Shown: in pieces, positions 6,034-11,622 of the stretch
How the letters are laid out: every line of letters begins with the position of its first letter
How positions within the stretch are numbered: the first letter of the stretch is position 1
DNA from: DUZB01 sp964407525
Lineage (GTDB): Bacteria; Desulfobacterota; DSM-4660; Desulfatiglandales; Desulfatiglandaceae
Direction of reading: 5' to 3'
Assembly (NCBI GenBank): GCA_964407525.1
Contig: CAYOWC010000144.1
Location: 1 to 11,676 of the forward strand
Length of the DNA: 11,676 nt
The notes under the pieces: generated by a model
The model's database searches: none
What the model saw: the letters and a program-made list of their open reading frames with translations, nothing else
Told to the model about the DNA's origin: nothing
Position numbers and translations under genes: made by a program

Positions 6034-7086
6034 GTGGATCGACATCGAGTAATTCGTGCTGTAATTCTTACTGCTATTTTTCTTTTCTGTACCTCGGCGA
6101 TTTCTTTTGGGGAAGCACCCAAGCTGACGCCAGAATATTATCACGTTAAGAATTTCAAGTTCCAATCGGGAGCAGTACTTGAAGATCTGAAAGTACAATA
6201 TGCTACAATTGGCACGGCAAAAAAAGATGCCCGGGGAAACATCACCAATGCCGTTGTTTTCTGCCACGGTTTTAGCGGAAACTATGCGCAGATAAATCTT
6301 CTCAAGGGCATGGTTGGTCCTGGCAAATCTTTTGACACAAGTAAATATTTCTTCATCCTCCCCACTGCGGTAGGTTCACCGGGGTCATCATGCCCGTCGG
6401 TTTCGGGGCTTGGCCCAAAGTTCCCCGAATATACTGTTGCTGACATGATCACTGCCCAGTATCTACTGGCCACCAAACATCTGGGCATCAAACACCTGGC
6501 CGGTGTTGTCGGCCCGAGTATGGGCGGGTTTCAAACCCTTCAGTGGATAACCATGTATCCGGACTTCATGGATTGGGCCATCCCCATTGCAACCGCCTCC
6601 AAAACCATTGGTCAAATGCTTGGCAGGAGCGCCGTATTGATAGACATTATCAAACTCGACCCAGCCTATAAAGATGGCAATTACAAAGAACAGCCCAAAA
6701 AGGGCATGGAAGTATATTTCATGTCGGCCTACCTGTCGTATTTCTCGAAAGATTTTTATGCCATGAAGTGGAAAACAAAAGATGAATTACTAAAAGGGCT
6801 CAAGAATGTGGGTCTTGGCAGCGCCAAGGCAGATGCAAATGACACCATCTGGCGGGAAGAAGCGCTCATGAATTTTGACGTCGCGGACCAATTGCCCAAC
6901 GTAAAAGCCAGGACCCTGGTAATCGGAGTTAACGACGACCAACTTTTCCCTCCCAGTTCCTTTGCTCCCATCGCGAAAACAATTCCAGGGGCGCAGGTTT
7001 TTGCTTATGACTCAATTCTCGGTCATCTTGGATGTGCCCTCGAACTTACAAAGGCAAGCAAGGTAATAACTGAATTCTTGAAGTAG
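6034..7086 (+). CDS. Exported alpha/beta hydrolase, MetX (homoserine acetyltransferase)-like
   Basis: The 350-residue product begins with a signal peptide: a basic start (MDRHRVIR), a hydrophobic stretch to about residue 25, and a probable cut near Gly-Glu-Ala. The rest is an alpha/beta hydrolase of the MetX-like family, with VFCHGFSGN near residue 76 (oxyanion side), the nucleophile elbow GPSMGG with Ser162, an acidic NDDQLFPPSS segment with Asp302, and LGHLGC with His331. The catalytic triad therefore looks complete. True MetX is cytoplasmic and acetylates homoserine, so an exported relative is more likely an esterase or acyltransferase on another substrate. Translation must start at GTG 6034, since the overlapping ATG at 6032 hits a stop after six codons. 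The ribosome-binding site is GGAGGTGA at 6023-6030. A strong terminator follows the gene. Confidence 0.88.
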   Translation: MDRHRVIRAVILTAIFLFCTSAISFGEAPKLTPEYYHVKNFKFQSGAVLEDLKVQYATIGTAKKDARGNITNAVVFCHGFSGNYAQINLLKGMVGPGKSFDTSKYFFILPTAVGSPGSSCPSVSGLGPKFPEYTVADMITAQYLLATKHLGIKHLAGVVGPSMGGFQTLQWITMYPDFMDWAIPIATASKTIGQMLGRSAVLIDIIKLDPAYKDGNYKEQPKKGMEVYFMSAYLSYFSKDFYAMKWKTKDELLKGLKNVGLGSAKADANDTIWREEALMNFDVADQLPNVKARTLVIGVNDDQLFPPSSFAPIAKTIPGAQVFAYDSILGHLGCALELTKASKVITEFLK

Positions 7087-7111
7087 TCTTTTTTCTGAAC
7101 TAGCAAAGCAT

Positions 7112-7138
7112 AAAGGCAGACTACGGTCTGCCTTTTTT
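7112..7138 (+). terminator. Intrinsic terminator of the MetX-like gene
   Basis: A perfect 10-bp stem AAAGGCAGAC (7112-7121) / GTCTGCCTTT (7126-7135) with a TACG loop runs into T residues through 7138. It lies between two converging genes and may also slow transcription leaving rarD on the other strand, although that side has a poorer T tract. Confidence 0.9.
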
Positions 7139-7147
7139 CATTCTCAT

Positions 7148-8080
7148 CTACCTGCCATAGCGATAAAATTTGCGGTAAAATAAGAACGAGTCGGTTGAAT
7201 AAATAGCCAATGCGCTCCAAATGAGCAAAAAGATTACCACTTGGACCCGGGTAAACGGCTCGTGATAGAGGTAGACTCCGAGGAAGAACATACAGGTGGG
7301 AGCGATGTATTGCAGAAAGCCCATGGTGGAAAGGGCCAGTCGTTGCGCTCCAAGGGTGAAGAAAAGAAGAGGAGGTGCAGTAACGAGAGCCGTGGTCATG
7401 AGAAGAAGGTCGGTTGAAATTCCCTTCTGTCCGAAGACCCCCACATCCGAAGTGCTCAGATGCCCCAGATAAATCAGGGCAGGAAGGGTAAGGATCAAGG
7501 CTTCCACAATCAGCCCGGTAATGGCACTCACCGGCGCTACCTTGCGGATGAGGCCGTACACTCCGAAAGTAAAGGCCAGGAACAAGGCTACAGTGGGTAA
7601 TTCGCCATGTTCCAGAGTCAGGAAAAGAACTCCCCCACACGCCAATGCCACGGCCAGTCCCTGCAGAAAACGCATCCGTTCTTTAAGAAATACCATACCC
7701 AAGAATACGCTGACGAGAGGGTTGATGTAAAAACCGAGGCTGGCCTCCAGAACCCGATCGTTGTTGATCGCCCACACATAGACCAGCCAGTTGCTGCCTA
7801 CGAGGAGAGAAGTAATCAGCAGGATCACCAGGGTTTTCGGATGCACCAGGATCTGTTTCAAATCATTTCGTTGTTTTCCAGAAAAAAGGACCAGAGGAAT
7901 CAGGAAGACAAAAGACCACACAATCCGGTGGCAGATAAGTTCCAAGGCAGGGATACTCTGGAGCAACTTCCAGAAAAGAGGGCTGAGCCCCCATATCAAA
8001 AAAGCAGATGTACCGAATAAGACGCCAGCTGTTGATCGTTGTCGCTCGCCGGCAAGGTCAATTGTTTCTCTTGTCTCCAT
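7148..8080 (-). CDS. rarD: RarD-like EamA/DMT-family transporter
   Basis: The 310-residue product is a ten-helix inner-membrane protein of the drug/metabolite transporter superfamily. It matches the RarD branch through the N-terminal segment FLIWGLSPLFWK (about 27-38), ELICHRIVWS, NWLVYVWAINNDRVLEASLGFYINPL in the middle (spanning two short motifs), and the late PLLFFTLGAQRL and STMGFLQYIAPT segments. The length fits RarD (about 295-310). RarD proteins are predicted permeases of uncertain substrate, and the 'chloramphenicol-sensitive' label used for the family is not a proven function here. The ATG at 8080 has no clear Shine-Dalgarno sequence, so the start could be mis-set within the non-conserved first 20 residues. 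Element E3 lies just upstream. The gene converges on the MetX-like gene, with a shared terminator between them. Confidence 0.9.
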   Translation of the reverse strand: METRETIDLAGERQRSTAGVLFGTSAFLIWGLSPLFWKLLQSIPALELICHRIVWSFVFLIPLVLFSGKQRNDLKQILVHPKTLVILLITSLLVGSNWLVYVWAINNDRVLEASLGFYINPLVSVFLGMVFLKERMRFLQGLAVALACGGVLFLTLEHGELPTVALFLAFTFGVYGLIRKVAPVSAITGLIVEALILTLPALIYLGHLSTSDVGVFGQKGISTDLLLMTTALVTAPPLLFFTLGAQRLALSTMGFLQYIAPTCMFFLGVYLYHEPFTRVQVVIFLLIWSALAIYSTDSFLFYRKFYRYGR

Positions 8081-8129
8081 GGCGATGGATCATAGACAAG
8101 GGAAGGGAAAATGTCCATTCATTATCACT

Positions 8130-8297
8130 TAAAAGCTGCAATTAGCTTTTAGCTATTAGCCGTTAGCTTAAAGATCCCAATCGTTTGCATGACTTTTCCC
8201 TTTATTTGGGATTTCACTTTTCGATGCTTACCTATTGCATCGTAACTACCTGACATTGTGTGGCTAAGTAACCACTAACCGCTAATTGCAGTTTTTA
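8130..8297. repeat. Heptad-armed inverted-repeat element E3
   Basis: The terminal arms TAAAAGCTGCAATTAGC (8130-8146) and its complement (8281-8297) differ at one base of 17. The left arm continues as TTAGC repeated four times at exact 7-nt spacing (8142-8166). The right arm read on the minus strand is TTAGCGG, TTAGTGG, TTACTTA, again period 7. A further pair TTAGCC/GGCTAA (8156-8161 and 8262-8267) and a central hairpin CGATGC/GCATCG (8222-8227 and 8237-8242) nest inside. The 168-bp element lies between rarD and the end of the PAS fragment, and the PAS reading frame stops about 9 bp outside it. Confidence 0.75.
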
Positions 8298-8305
8298 GGT
8301 GTCAC

Positions 8306-9043
8306 TTATAATATACGTATTTTTCCATTAAGCATTACGCACTTCAGGCGTCTTTCACTTTCATGCAAAGCTTGCTCCGCCTGCTTCTGTGCGGTAACAT
8401 CTATTATGATCCCATTGTAATATTCAGGGGTTCCCTCTGAATCAAACACAGGGCTTGAAATTACATGAAGCCACCGCCATTCTCCCTCTGCTGGTCCCTT
8501 CAATCGGAAAACTTGGTCAAGCGGAACTCCGAATTGAGCGCTCTCGTTTTGGGCGTCAATAAGCGATGGTAAATCATCCTCATGAATATTTTTGAACCAC
8601 TGACTGAATTCCTCTTGTGGTGATACACCGACAATATCTTTGAGACTCGGGCTTACAAAGACCAAATAAGCCCTGTAGTAATTTTCCGAGTCAATCTTTA
8701 GTCTATAAACTGGAAAACCTTTGGCATTTTCCATAAACGAATGGGAGTGTTTCTCGTTTTCGCGCAGCGCCCGCTCGGCTTGTTTTCGATCGGTCTTGTC
8801 ATTGGCAAAAGCAACTACCATTTCAACCTGATCGCCATCACTTAAGATCGGATAAGCAACCTGTTCAAATATCATTCCTGCCCGGCTGTCTTCAAAGAAT
8901 ACAGGCTTGCCTGTTTCAAAAACCTTATTCCACTTTTGCCTTCGGCCCTCGGCCACTTCAGGCGAGAAAAAATCGTATAACTTTTTCCCAATGATTTCGT
9001 CTTTCGTAGTTGCCAATCTATCACAGACTGTCTTATTGGCCAC
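8306..9043 (-). CDS. Two-PAS-domain fragment, probably the remnant of a sensor kinase
   Basis: The 245-codon frame encodes two PAS sensory domains. The first (about 1-90) lacks its opening strand and helix, and the second (about 103-225) looks whole, ending in the usual ITAQKQAEQALHESERRLK-like linker (here IDVTAQKQAEQAL then HESERRLK). No kinase, GGDEF or other output domain follows, and the frame ends at a short non-PAS tail, NGKIRIL. The only available start is the GTG at 9043, with no ribosome-binding site. The frame stays open upstream to a TGA near 9083, but those codons come from the GAAACTTCGTTTC repeat. Both ends abut repeat elements (E3 and the 9059-9073 repeat). I read this as a broken piece of a larger PAS histidine kinase or similar sensor, probably non-functional; a small stand-alone PAS protein is less likely. 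Confidence 0.7.
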   Translation of the reverse strand: MANKTVCDRLATTKDEIIGKKLYDFFSPEVAEGRRQKWNKVFETGKPVFFEDSRAGMIFEQVAYPILSDGDQVEMVVAFANDKTDRKQAERALRENEKHSHSFMENAKGFPVYRLKIDSENYYRAYLVFVSPSLKDIVGVSPQEEFSQWFKNIHEDDLPSLIDAQNESAQFGVPLDQVFRLKGPAEGEWRWLHVISSPVFDSEGTPEYYNGIIIDVTAQKQAEQALHESERRLKCVMLNGKIRIL

Positions 9044-9058
9044 ATGGATTATGCCGTG

Positions 9059-9100
9059 TGAAACTTCGTTTCGATTCAGGGTTCAAAGTTCAATAGTTCC
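9059..9100. repeat. 15-bp palindromic repeat plus GGTT heptads, copy 1
   Basis: TGAAACTTCGTTTCG (9059-9073; core GAAAC-TTC-GTTTC is palindromic) is followed by GGTTCAA, AGTTCAA, TAGTTCC in exact 7-nt register (9080-9100). The 15-bp word recurs at 9354-9368 in the same orientation. Confidence 0.7.
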
Positions 9101-9159
9101 CCGCTTTCGCTTCGCTTCAGACGGGATCTTCGAAAGGTCTGGATTGCTAATTTCCACCC

Positions 9160-9280
9160 CTGTGTGAGTGGCATCCTGCCACGACCGGTTCTGCATGAAA
9201 CAGGAGTCGGTAGTTCGAGAGACCCGGAAAATCGCGGCTAAAACCCACCAAACGGACTGTGGACAAGGCCGCTCACACAG
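9160..9280. other. Strongly structured non-coding segment (candidate ncRNA or mobile-element end)
   Basis: A 13-bp stem with one T-G wobble closes the segment: CTGTGTGAGTGGC (9160-9172) against GCCGCTCACACAG (9268-9280). Inside are a perfect 6-bp hairpin GTGGCA-TCC-TGCCAC (9168-9182), which competes with the outer stem, and ACCGGTTCTG (9184-9193) pairing with CAGGAGTCGGT (9201-9211) around a 7-nt loop with one bulge. GCGGC (9234-9238) can also pair with GCCGC (9268-9272). Such mutually exclusive helices without an ORF suggest a folded RNA, or the non-coding end of an insertion sequence. I do not recognise the family. It lies between two copies of the 15-bp repeat. Confidence 0.5.
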
Positions 9281-9353
9281 ACTAGCTATGGAATCCTGAA
9301 GTTTCTTTCAAGATCAGACTGACCATTTTTTCAGGCCGGAGGCGGCGCTCATA

Positions 9354-9388
9354 TGAAACTTCGTTTCGGTTGCCAGTTGCCGGTTACC
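9354..9388. repeat. 15-bp palindromic repeat plus GGTT heptads, copy 2
   Basis: TGAAACTTCGTTTCG (9354-9368) is followed directly by GGTTGCC, AGTTGCC, GGTTACC in 7-nt register (9368-9388). It has the same orientation as the copy at 9059 and lies 295 bp from it. The rest of the gap, 9389-9498, shows only a weak GGGCAG/CTGCCC hairpin (9456-9461 and 9478-9483), which could help end the secreted-protein transcript but lacks a good T tract. Confidence 0.7.
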
Positions 9389-9498
9389 AATTATTTTCCT
9401 GAATTTTATCCCCTCCATGTCGAGAATAAAGACCTGATTCCACGGTTTTCATGAAGGGCAGGATAAGAAAGACAGTGCTGCCCTAAAGAAAATCATCC

Positions 9499-10203
9499 TC
9501 AATATTTACCTTTTTTTTTGCCCTTTTTAATAATCAGAATAGTATCCTTCCCTTCAATATCAGTTCCGGTCTCCCCCCTCAGAGTACCTTTAAGAAATAA
9601 CTCAAACTCATCACCATCCTCGACATCTTCATCAGCAGCCTGATTTAAGACCTCAACAATTTCCTGAGTATCAAACTTCAGAACGAGGTCGTCGTATCCA
9701 TCAACCCCATAATCTTCACAGTTTTCCATATTCAACGGATGGCTGACGTCTTCAATACTTGAGCGTAGTGGTGCTACGCCCGCTAACTGGACTGTTAGAG
9801 GATCGATATCCGTAGCATCAAAGTCCTCAACGCCAAGAATAGCCACAGTAAAAACGCCTTTAGATTTGACATTAATGGGATTTTTACGACTTCCCGGCTT
9901 AATATCAACATAAACGGTGATTGGAACATCAGCTATGTCATCGATCGAATCATCCGTTTCATCATCAGCTACGTCATCGATCGAATCATCCGTTTCATCA
10001 TCGGCTACGTCATCGATTGAAGCGTCCGTTTGATCATCCGCCACGTCATCGACCAGGTTATCATCTGGAGGAACAATTACAACATCACCTGTAGTAACAT
10101 CAATTTGATCACCATCTATAATAAATTCAGTAGATTGAGCAATTCTGGAAAAACTTATGGTCCCAAATAACAATGCGAAAATAACAACTAATAATTTTTT
10201 CAT
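9499..10203 (-). CDS. Secreted acidic-repeat protein with C-terminal VDIKPGS-type domain
   Basis: The 234-residue product has a classic signal peptide (MKKLL, then a hydrophobic stretch, with a cut likely after Ala-Gln-Ser at 24). Residues 52-92 are an Asp-rich repeat of 12 residues on the pattern DDVADDETDDSI, in three copies plus a part copy. It is very acidic and probably binds divalent cations. From about 97 to 225 comes a domain starting VYVDIKPGS, then a GVFTVAILG segment, with a GYDDLVLKF segment later. This domain recurs in extracellular proteins of anaerobes and archaea and has no firmly known function. The C-terminus is basic (KKGKKKGKY). The ATG at 10203 has a strong AGGAGGGG ribosome-binding site. 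A GEMM-type riboswitch and terminator lie in the leader, so expression probably follows a cyclic dinucleotide. A surface, matrix or adhesion role would fit. Confidence 0.8.
   Translation of the reverse strand: MKKLLVVIFALLFGTISFSRIAQSTEFIIDGDQIDVTTGDVVIVPPDDNLVDDVADDQTDASIDDVADDETDDSIDDVADDETDDSIDDIADVPITVYVDIKPGSRKNPINVKSKGVFTVAILGVEDFDATDIDPLTVQLAGVAPLRSSIEDVSHPLNMENCEDYGVDGYDDLVLKFDTQEIVEVLNQAADEDVEDGDEFELFLKGTLRGETGTDIEGKDTILIIKKGKKKGKY
9928..10050 (-). repeat. 36-bp coding tandem repeat
   Basis: The DNA encoding the acidic 12-residue repeat is itself a tandem array of 36-bp units, three plus a part unit. The two innermost units are nearly identical at the DNA level, so copy number could change by slippage or recombination without breaking the frame. 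Confidence 0.8.
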
Positions 10204-10260
10204 TTTCCCCTCCTGACATTTGGAATTCTTGATTAATCATTCACCTGCAATTCAGATCTT

Positions 10261-10308
10261 TCACTTTGTTGCGACCACCCACGGTTGATCAAATAATCTC
10301 TTCAACAT
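10261..10308 (-). CDS. Possible 15-codon leader ORF between riboswitch and structural gene
   Basis: A frame of 15 codons plus a TGA stop begins at ATG 10308 and encodes MLKRLFDQPWVVATK. A very strong ribosome-binding site, AAAGGAGG, lies at 10311-10318. Its spacing to the ATG is only 2 nt, but it is 5 nt to the next codon, TTG at 10305, which may be the real start. The frame ends 57 bp before the secreted-protein start, which has its own site. A strong site with so short a frame suggests a leader peptide or small protein made only when the riboswitch allows read-through. A chance match cannot be excluded. Confidence 0.35.
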   Translation of the reverse strand: MLKRLFDQPWVVATK

Positions 10309-10383
10309 CACCTCCTTTTATTCCAATCAATCATACCGCTTGAATCTTAAAAATTAATTCGACAACCCCTGCAAATCTTGTTC

Positions 10384-10420
10384 AAAAAAAAACCGGGGTG
10401 CCCTTTCCCAGGCAACCCGG
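10384..10420 (-). terminator. Intrinsic terminator in the riboswitch expression platform
   Basis: On the minus strand a stem of ten pairs with one mismatch (arms 10410-10420 and 10393-10403, six-base loop) leads straight into nine T residues (10384-10392). It lies 24 nt downstream of the aptamer and about 180 nt before the secreted-protein start. Its 5' arm nearly repeats the 3' strand of the aptamer (see findings). Confidence 0.88.
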
Positions 10421-10433
10421 CTACTTTTTTCTC

Positions 10434-10502
10434 AGGCGACCCGGCTGTCTTGATTCAAGACCCGTGGCTTTCCGTCCCCACCTCACGATGGGTTTGGCTT
10501 TT
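10434..10502 (-). promoter_or_regulatory. GEMM-I class riboswitch aptamer (cyclic-di-GMP / cGAMP type)
   Basis: Read on the minus strand the segment has the parts of a GEMM-I aptamer in order. AAACC is followed by hairpin P2, CCATC-GTGA-GGTGG (10491-10478), whose GTGA loop is a GNRA tetraloop. Next comes GGACGGAAAGCC (consensus as I recall it: GGACGCAAAGCC), then ACGGGTCTT and a second hairpin GTCTTG-AAT-CAAGAC (10461-10447). It ends with ACAGCCGGGTCGCC (10448-10435; usual form AGCCGGGTTGCC). Such aptamers bind cyclic-di-GMP, or 3',3'-cGAMP in the Geobacter-type variant. It is followed by an intrinsic terminator and the secreted acidic-repeat protein gene. I cannot see a closing P1 helix, and several conserved bases differ. 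Confidence 0.87.
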
Positions 10503-10506
10503 TCTA

Positions 10507-10536
10507 AATATAAACTTCAAATTCTTATCAAGTCAT
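10507..10536 (-). promoter_or_regulatory. Candidate promoter of the riboswitch transcript
   Basis: On the minus strand ATGACT (10531-10536) is followed after 18 bp by TATATT (10507-10512), placing a transcription start just before the aptamer. The -35 match is partial. The region from here to 10743 is AT-rich and shows no gene. A lone TTGACA on the minus strand near 10650 has no matching -10. Confidence 0.45.
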
Positions 10537-10743
10537 ATTACATCCTATTGGAATCAATTAATCCATTTCCCAACATAAGATAACCTCACAAACTGAATAA
10601 AGACATAATTAACGAGGATACTTTATCATGAAATGAAAAAATTTCTCTTTTGTCAAGAAAAATAGTTTCCCAAGGCTCGTTTACAGAGAACGATTTTCCA
10701 CGTTGAGAGAATAGAAAATGCACAGGTTTTGTTCCGTACAAGG

Positions 10744-10768
10744 AAAAAATAGTCTCAATTTGAGAGAC
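10744..10768 (-). terminator. Probable terminator of the FabG-like gene
   Basis: On the minus strand a stem GTCTC/GAGAC (10768-10764 and 10756-10752) with a 7-nt loop is followed by TA and six T residues. It lies 17 bp past the fabG stop codon. The stem is short, so efficiency may be modest. Confidence 0.6.
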
Positions 10769-10784
10769 AAATCCGAGACAAGAA

Positions 10785-11516
10785 TCAACTCATGTACCAG
10801 CCCCCATTCACATTTATGGTTTGGCCTGTGATGTAACCATTTTCTGCGAGCATCACAACGACCTCAGCGACTTCTTCTACTGTACCAAACCGGCCTATCG
10901 GGATAAGGTCAGGGCGTGCATTGGGGTTGCTGGTGACCATTTCTGTTTCGATAAGTGCAGGAGCAATTACGTTGGCAGTAATCCCTTCTTTGGCAAGAAG
11001 AGCAGCATAAGAATGTGTCAATCCTATAATCCCGGCCTTGGAAGCTGCGTAATGTGGTCCAACGACGCCACCCAATTGAGCTGCGATAGAGGAAAGATTG
11101 ATAATGCGCCCCCAACGACGGATACGCATGCCAGGGAGAACTTCCTGGGTAACTAAAAAGGCTGATTTTAGATTATTTTGAAGGACTTCATCCCATATCC
11201 CTTCAGTAATTTCATCAAGGGCTTGAGGTCGAGTAATGCCGGCATTATTCACGAGGATCGCAACTTCGCCGAGGCGTTCTTCAACAGTTCGTACGATTCG
11301 AGATACATCGGAGGCAACTGAAACATCACCACCAACAGGTATGCTACGGCGAGCGAAATCTTCGATTTCAGAACAGATTTCCTTGGCCTCCTTCTCGCGG
11401 TTCTTAAAATTTACAGCAACATCAGCCCCAGCCCTGGCAAGTGCGATTGCAATTGCACGTCCAATACCCCGACTAGCTCCGGTTACAAGCGCTATTTTAC
11501 CAGATGCCTTACTCAT
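10785..11516 (-). CDS. fabG: FabG-like short-chain dehydrogenase (3-oxoacyl-ACP reductase type)
   Basis: The 243-residue product is a classical short-chain dehydrogenase. Visible motifs are TGASRGIG (12-19, NADP(H) binding), NNAG (90-93), Asn115, Ser143, and the catalytic Tyr156-x-x-x-Lys160. The length and C-terminal GQTINVNGGWYMS ending match FabG, which reduces 3-oxoacyl-ACP to 3-hydroxyacyl-ACP with NADPH in fatty-acid synthesis. Acetoacetyl-CoA reductase (PhaB-like) and other acyl-CoA reductases share these features, so the acyl carrier is not certain. The ATG at 11516 has a good AAAGGAG ribosome-binding site. It follows another minus-strand gene after 106 bp and ends in a probable terminator, so it looks like the last gene of its transcription unit. 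Confidence 0.88.
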   Translation of the reverse strand: MSKASGKIALVTGASRGIGRAIAIALARAGADVAVNFKNREKEAKEICSEIEDFARRSIPVGGDVSVASDVSRIVRTVEERLGEVAILVNNAGITRPQALDEITEGIWDEVLQNNLKSAFLVTQEVLPGMRIRRWGRIINLSSIAAQLGGVVGPHYAASKAGIIGLTHSYAALLAKEGITANVIAPALIETEMVTSNPNARPDLIPIGRFGTVEEVAEVVVMLAENGYITGQTINVNGGWYMS

Positions 11517-11622
11517 TATTCACTCCTTTCAAGCCTCCGGGGTGTCCTGACCGTAAGTAAATACACCTTAGTCATCAAAACCTGACATTCTTTTCTGTCT
11601 CAAAACTCATTTGATTAAAACA

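Noticed and set aside
6032..6052. ATG start two bases before the GTG of the MetX-like gene
   Set aside because: This frame stops after six codons; the GTG frame carries the signal peptide and the whole enzyme.
9160..9280. Integron attC site or group II intron domain
   Set aside because: I could not find the attC core half-sites (RYYYAAC/GTTRRRY) in the right places, nor a domain V hairpin or reverse transcriptase.
9059..9368. Reading the two 15-bp repeats as a target-site duplication of a fresh insertion
   Set aside because: The word is itself palindromic and each copy is followed by heptads, so it is better seen as part of a repeat family; the PAS gene does not resume on the far side.
9928..10050. 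CRISPR-like regular 36-bp repeats
   Set aside because: The units are directly joined without spacers and lie in frame in a secreted protein as a 12-residue repeat.
10618..10671. Small plus-strand frames starting at ATG codons near 10628 and 10633
   Set aside because: They run only 2 and 10 codons in AT-rich sequence, with weak ribosome-binding sites and no recognisable product.
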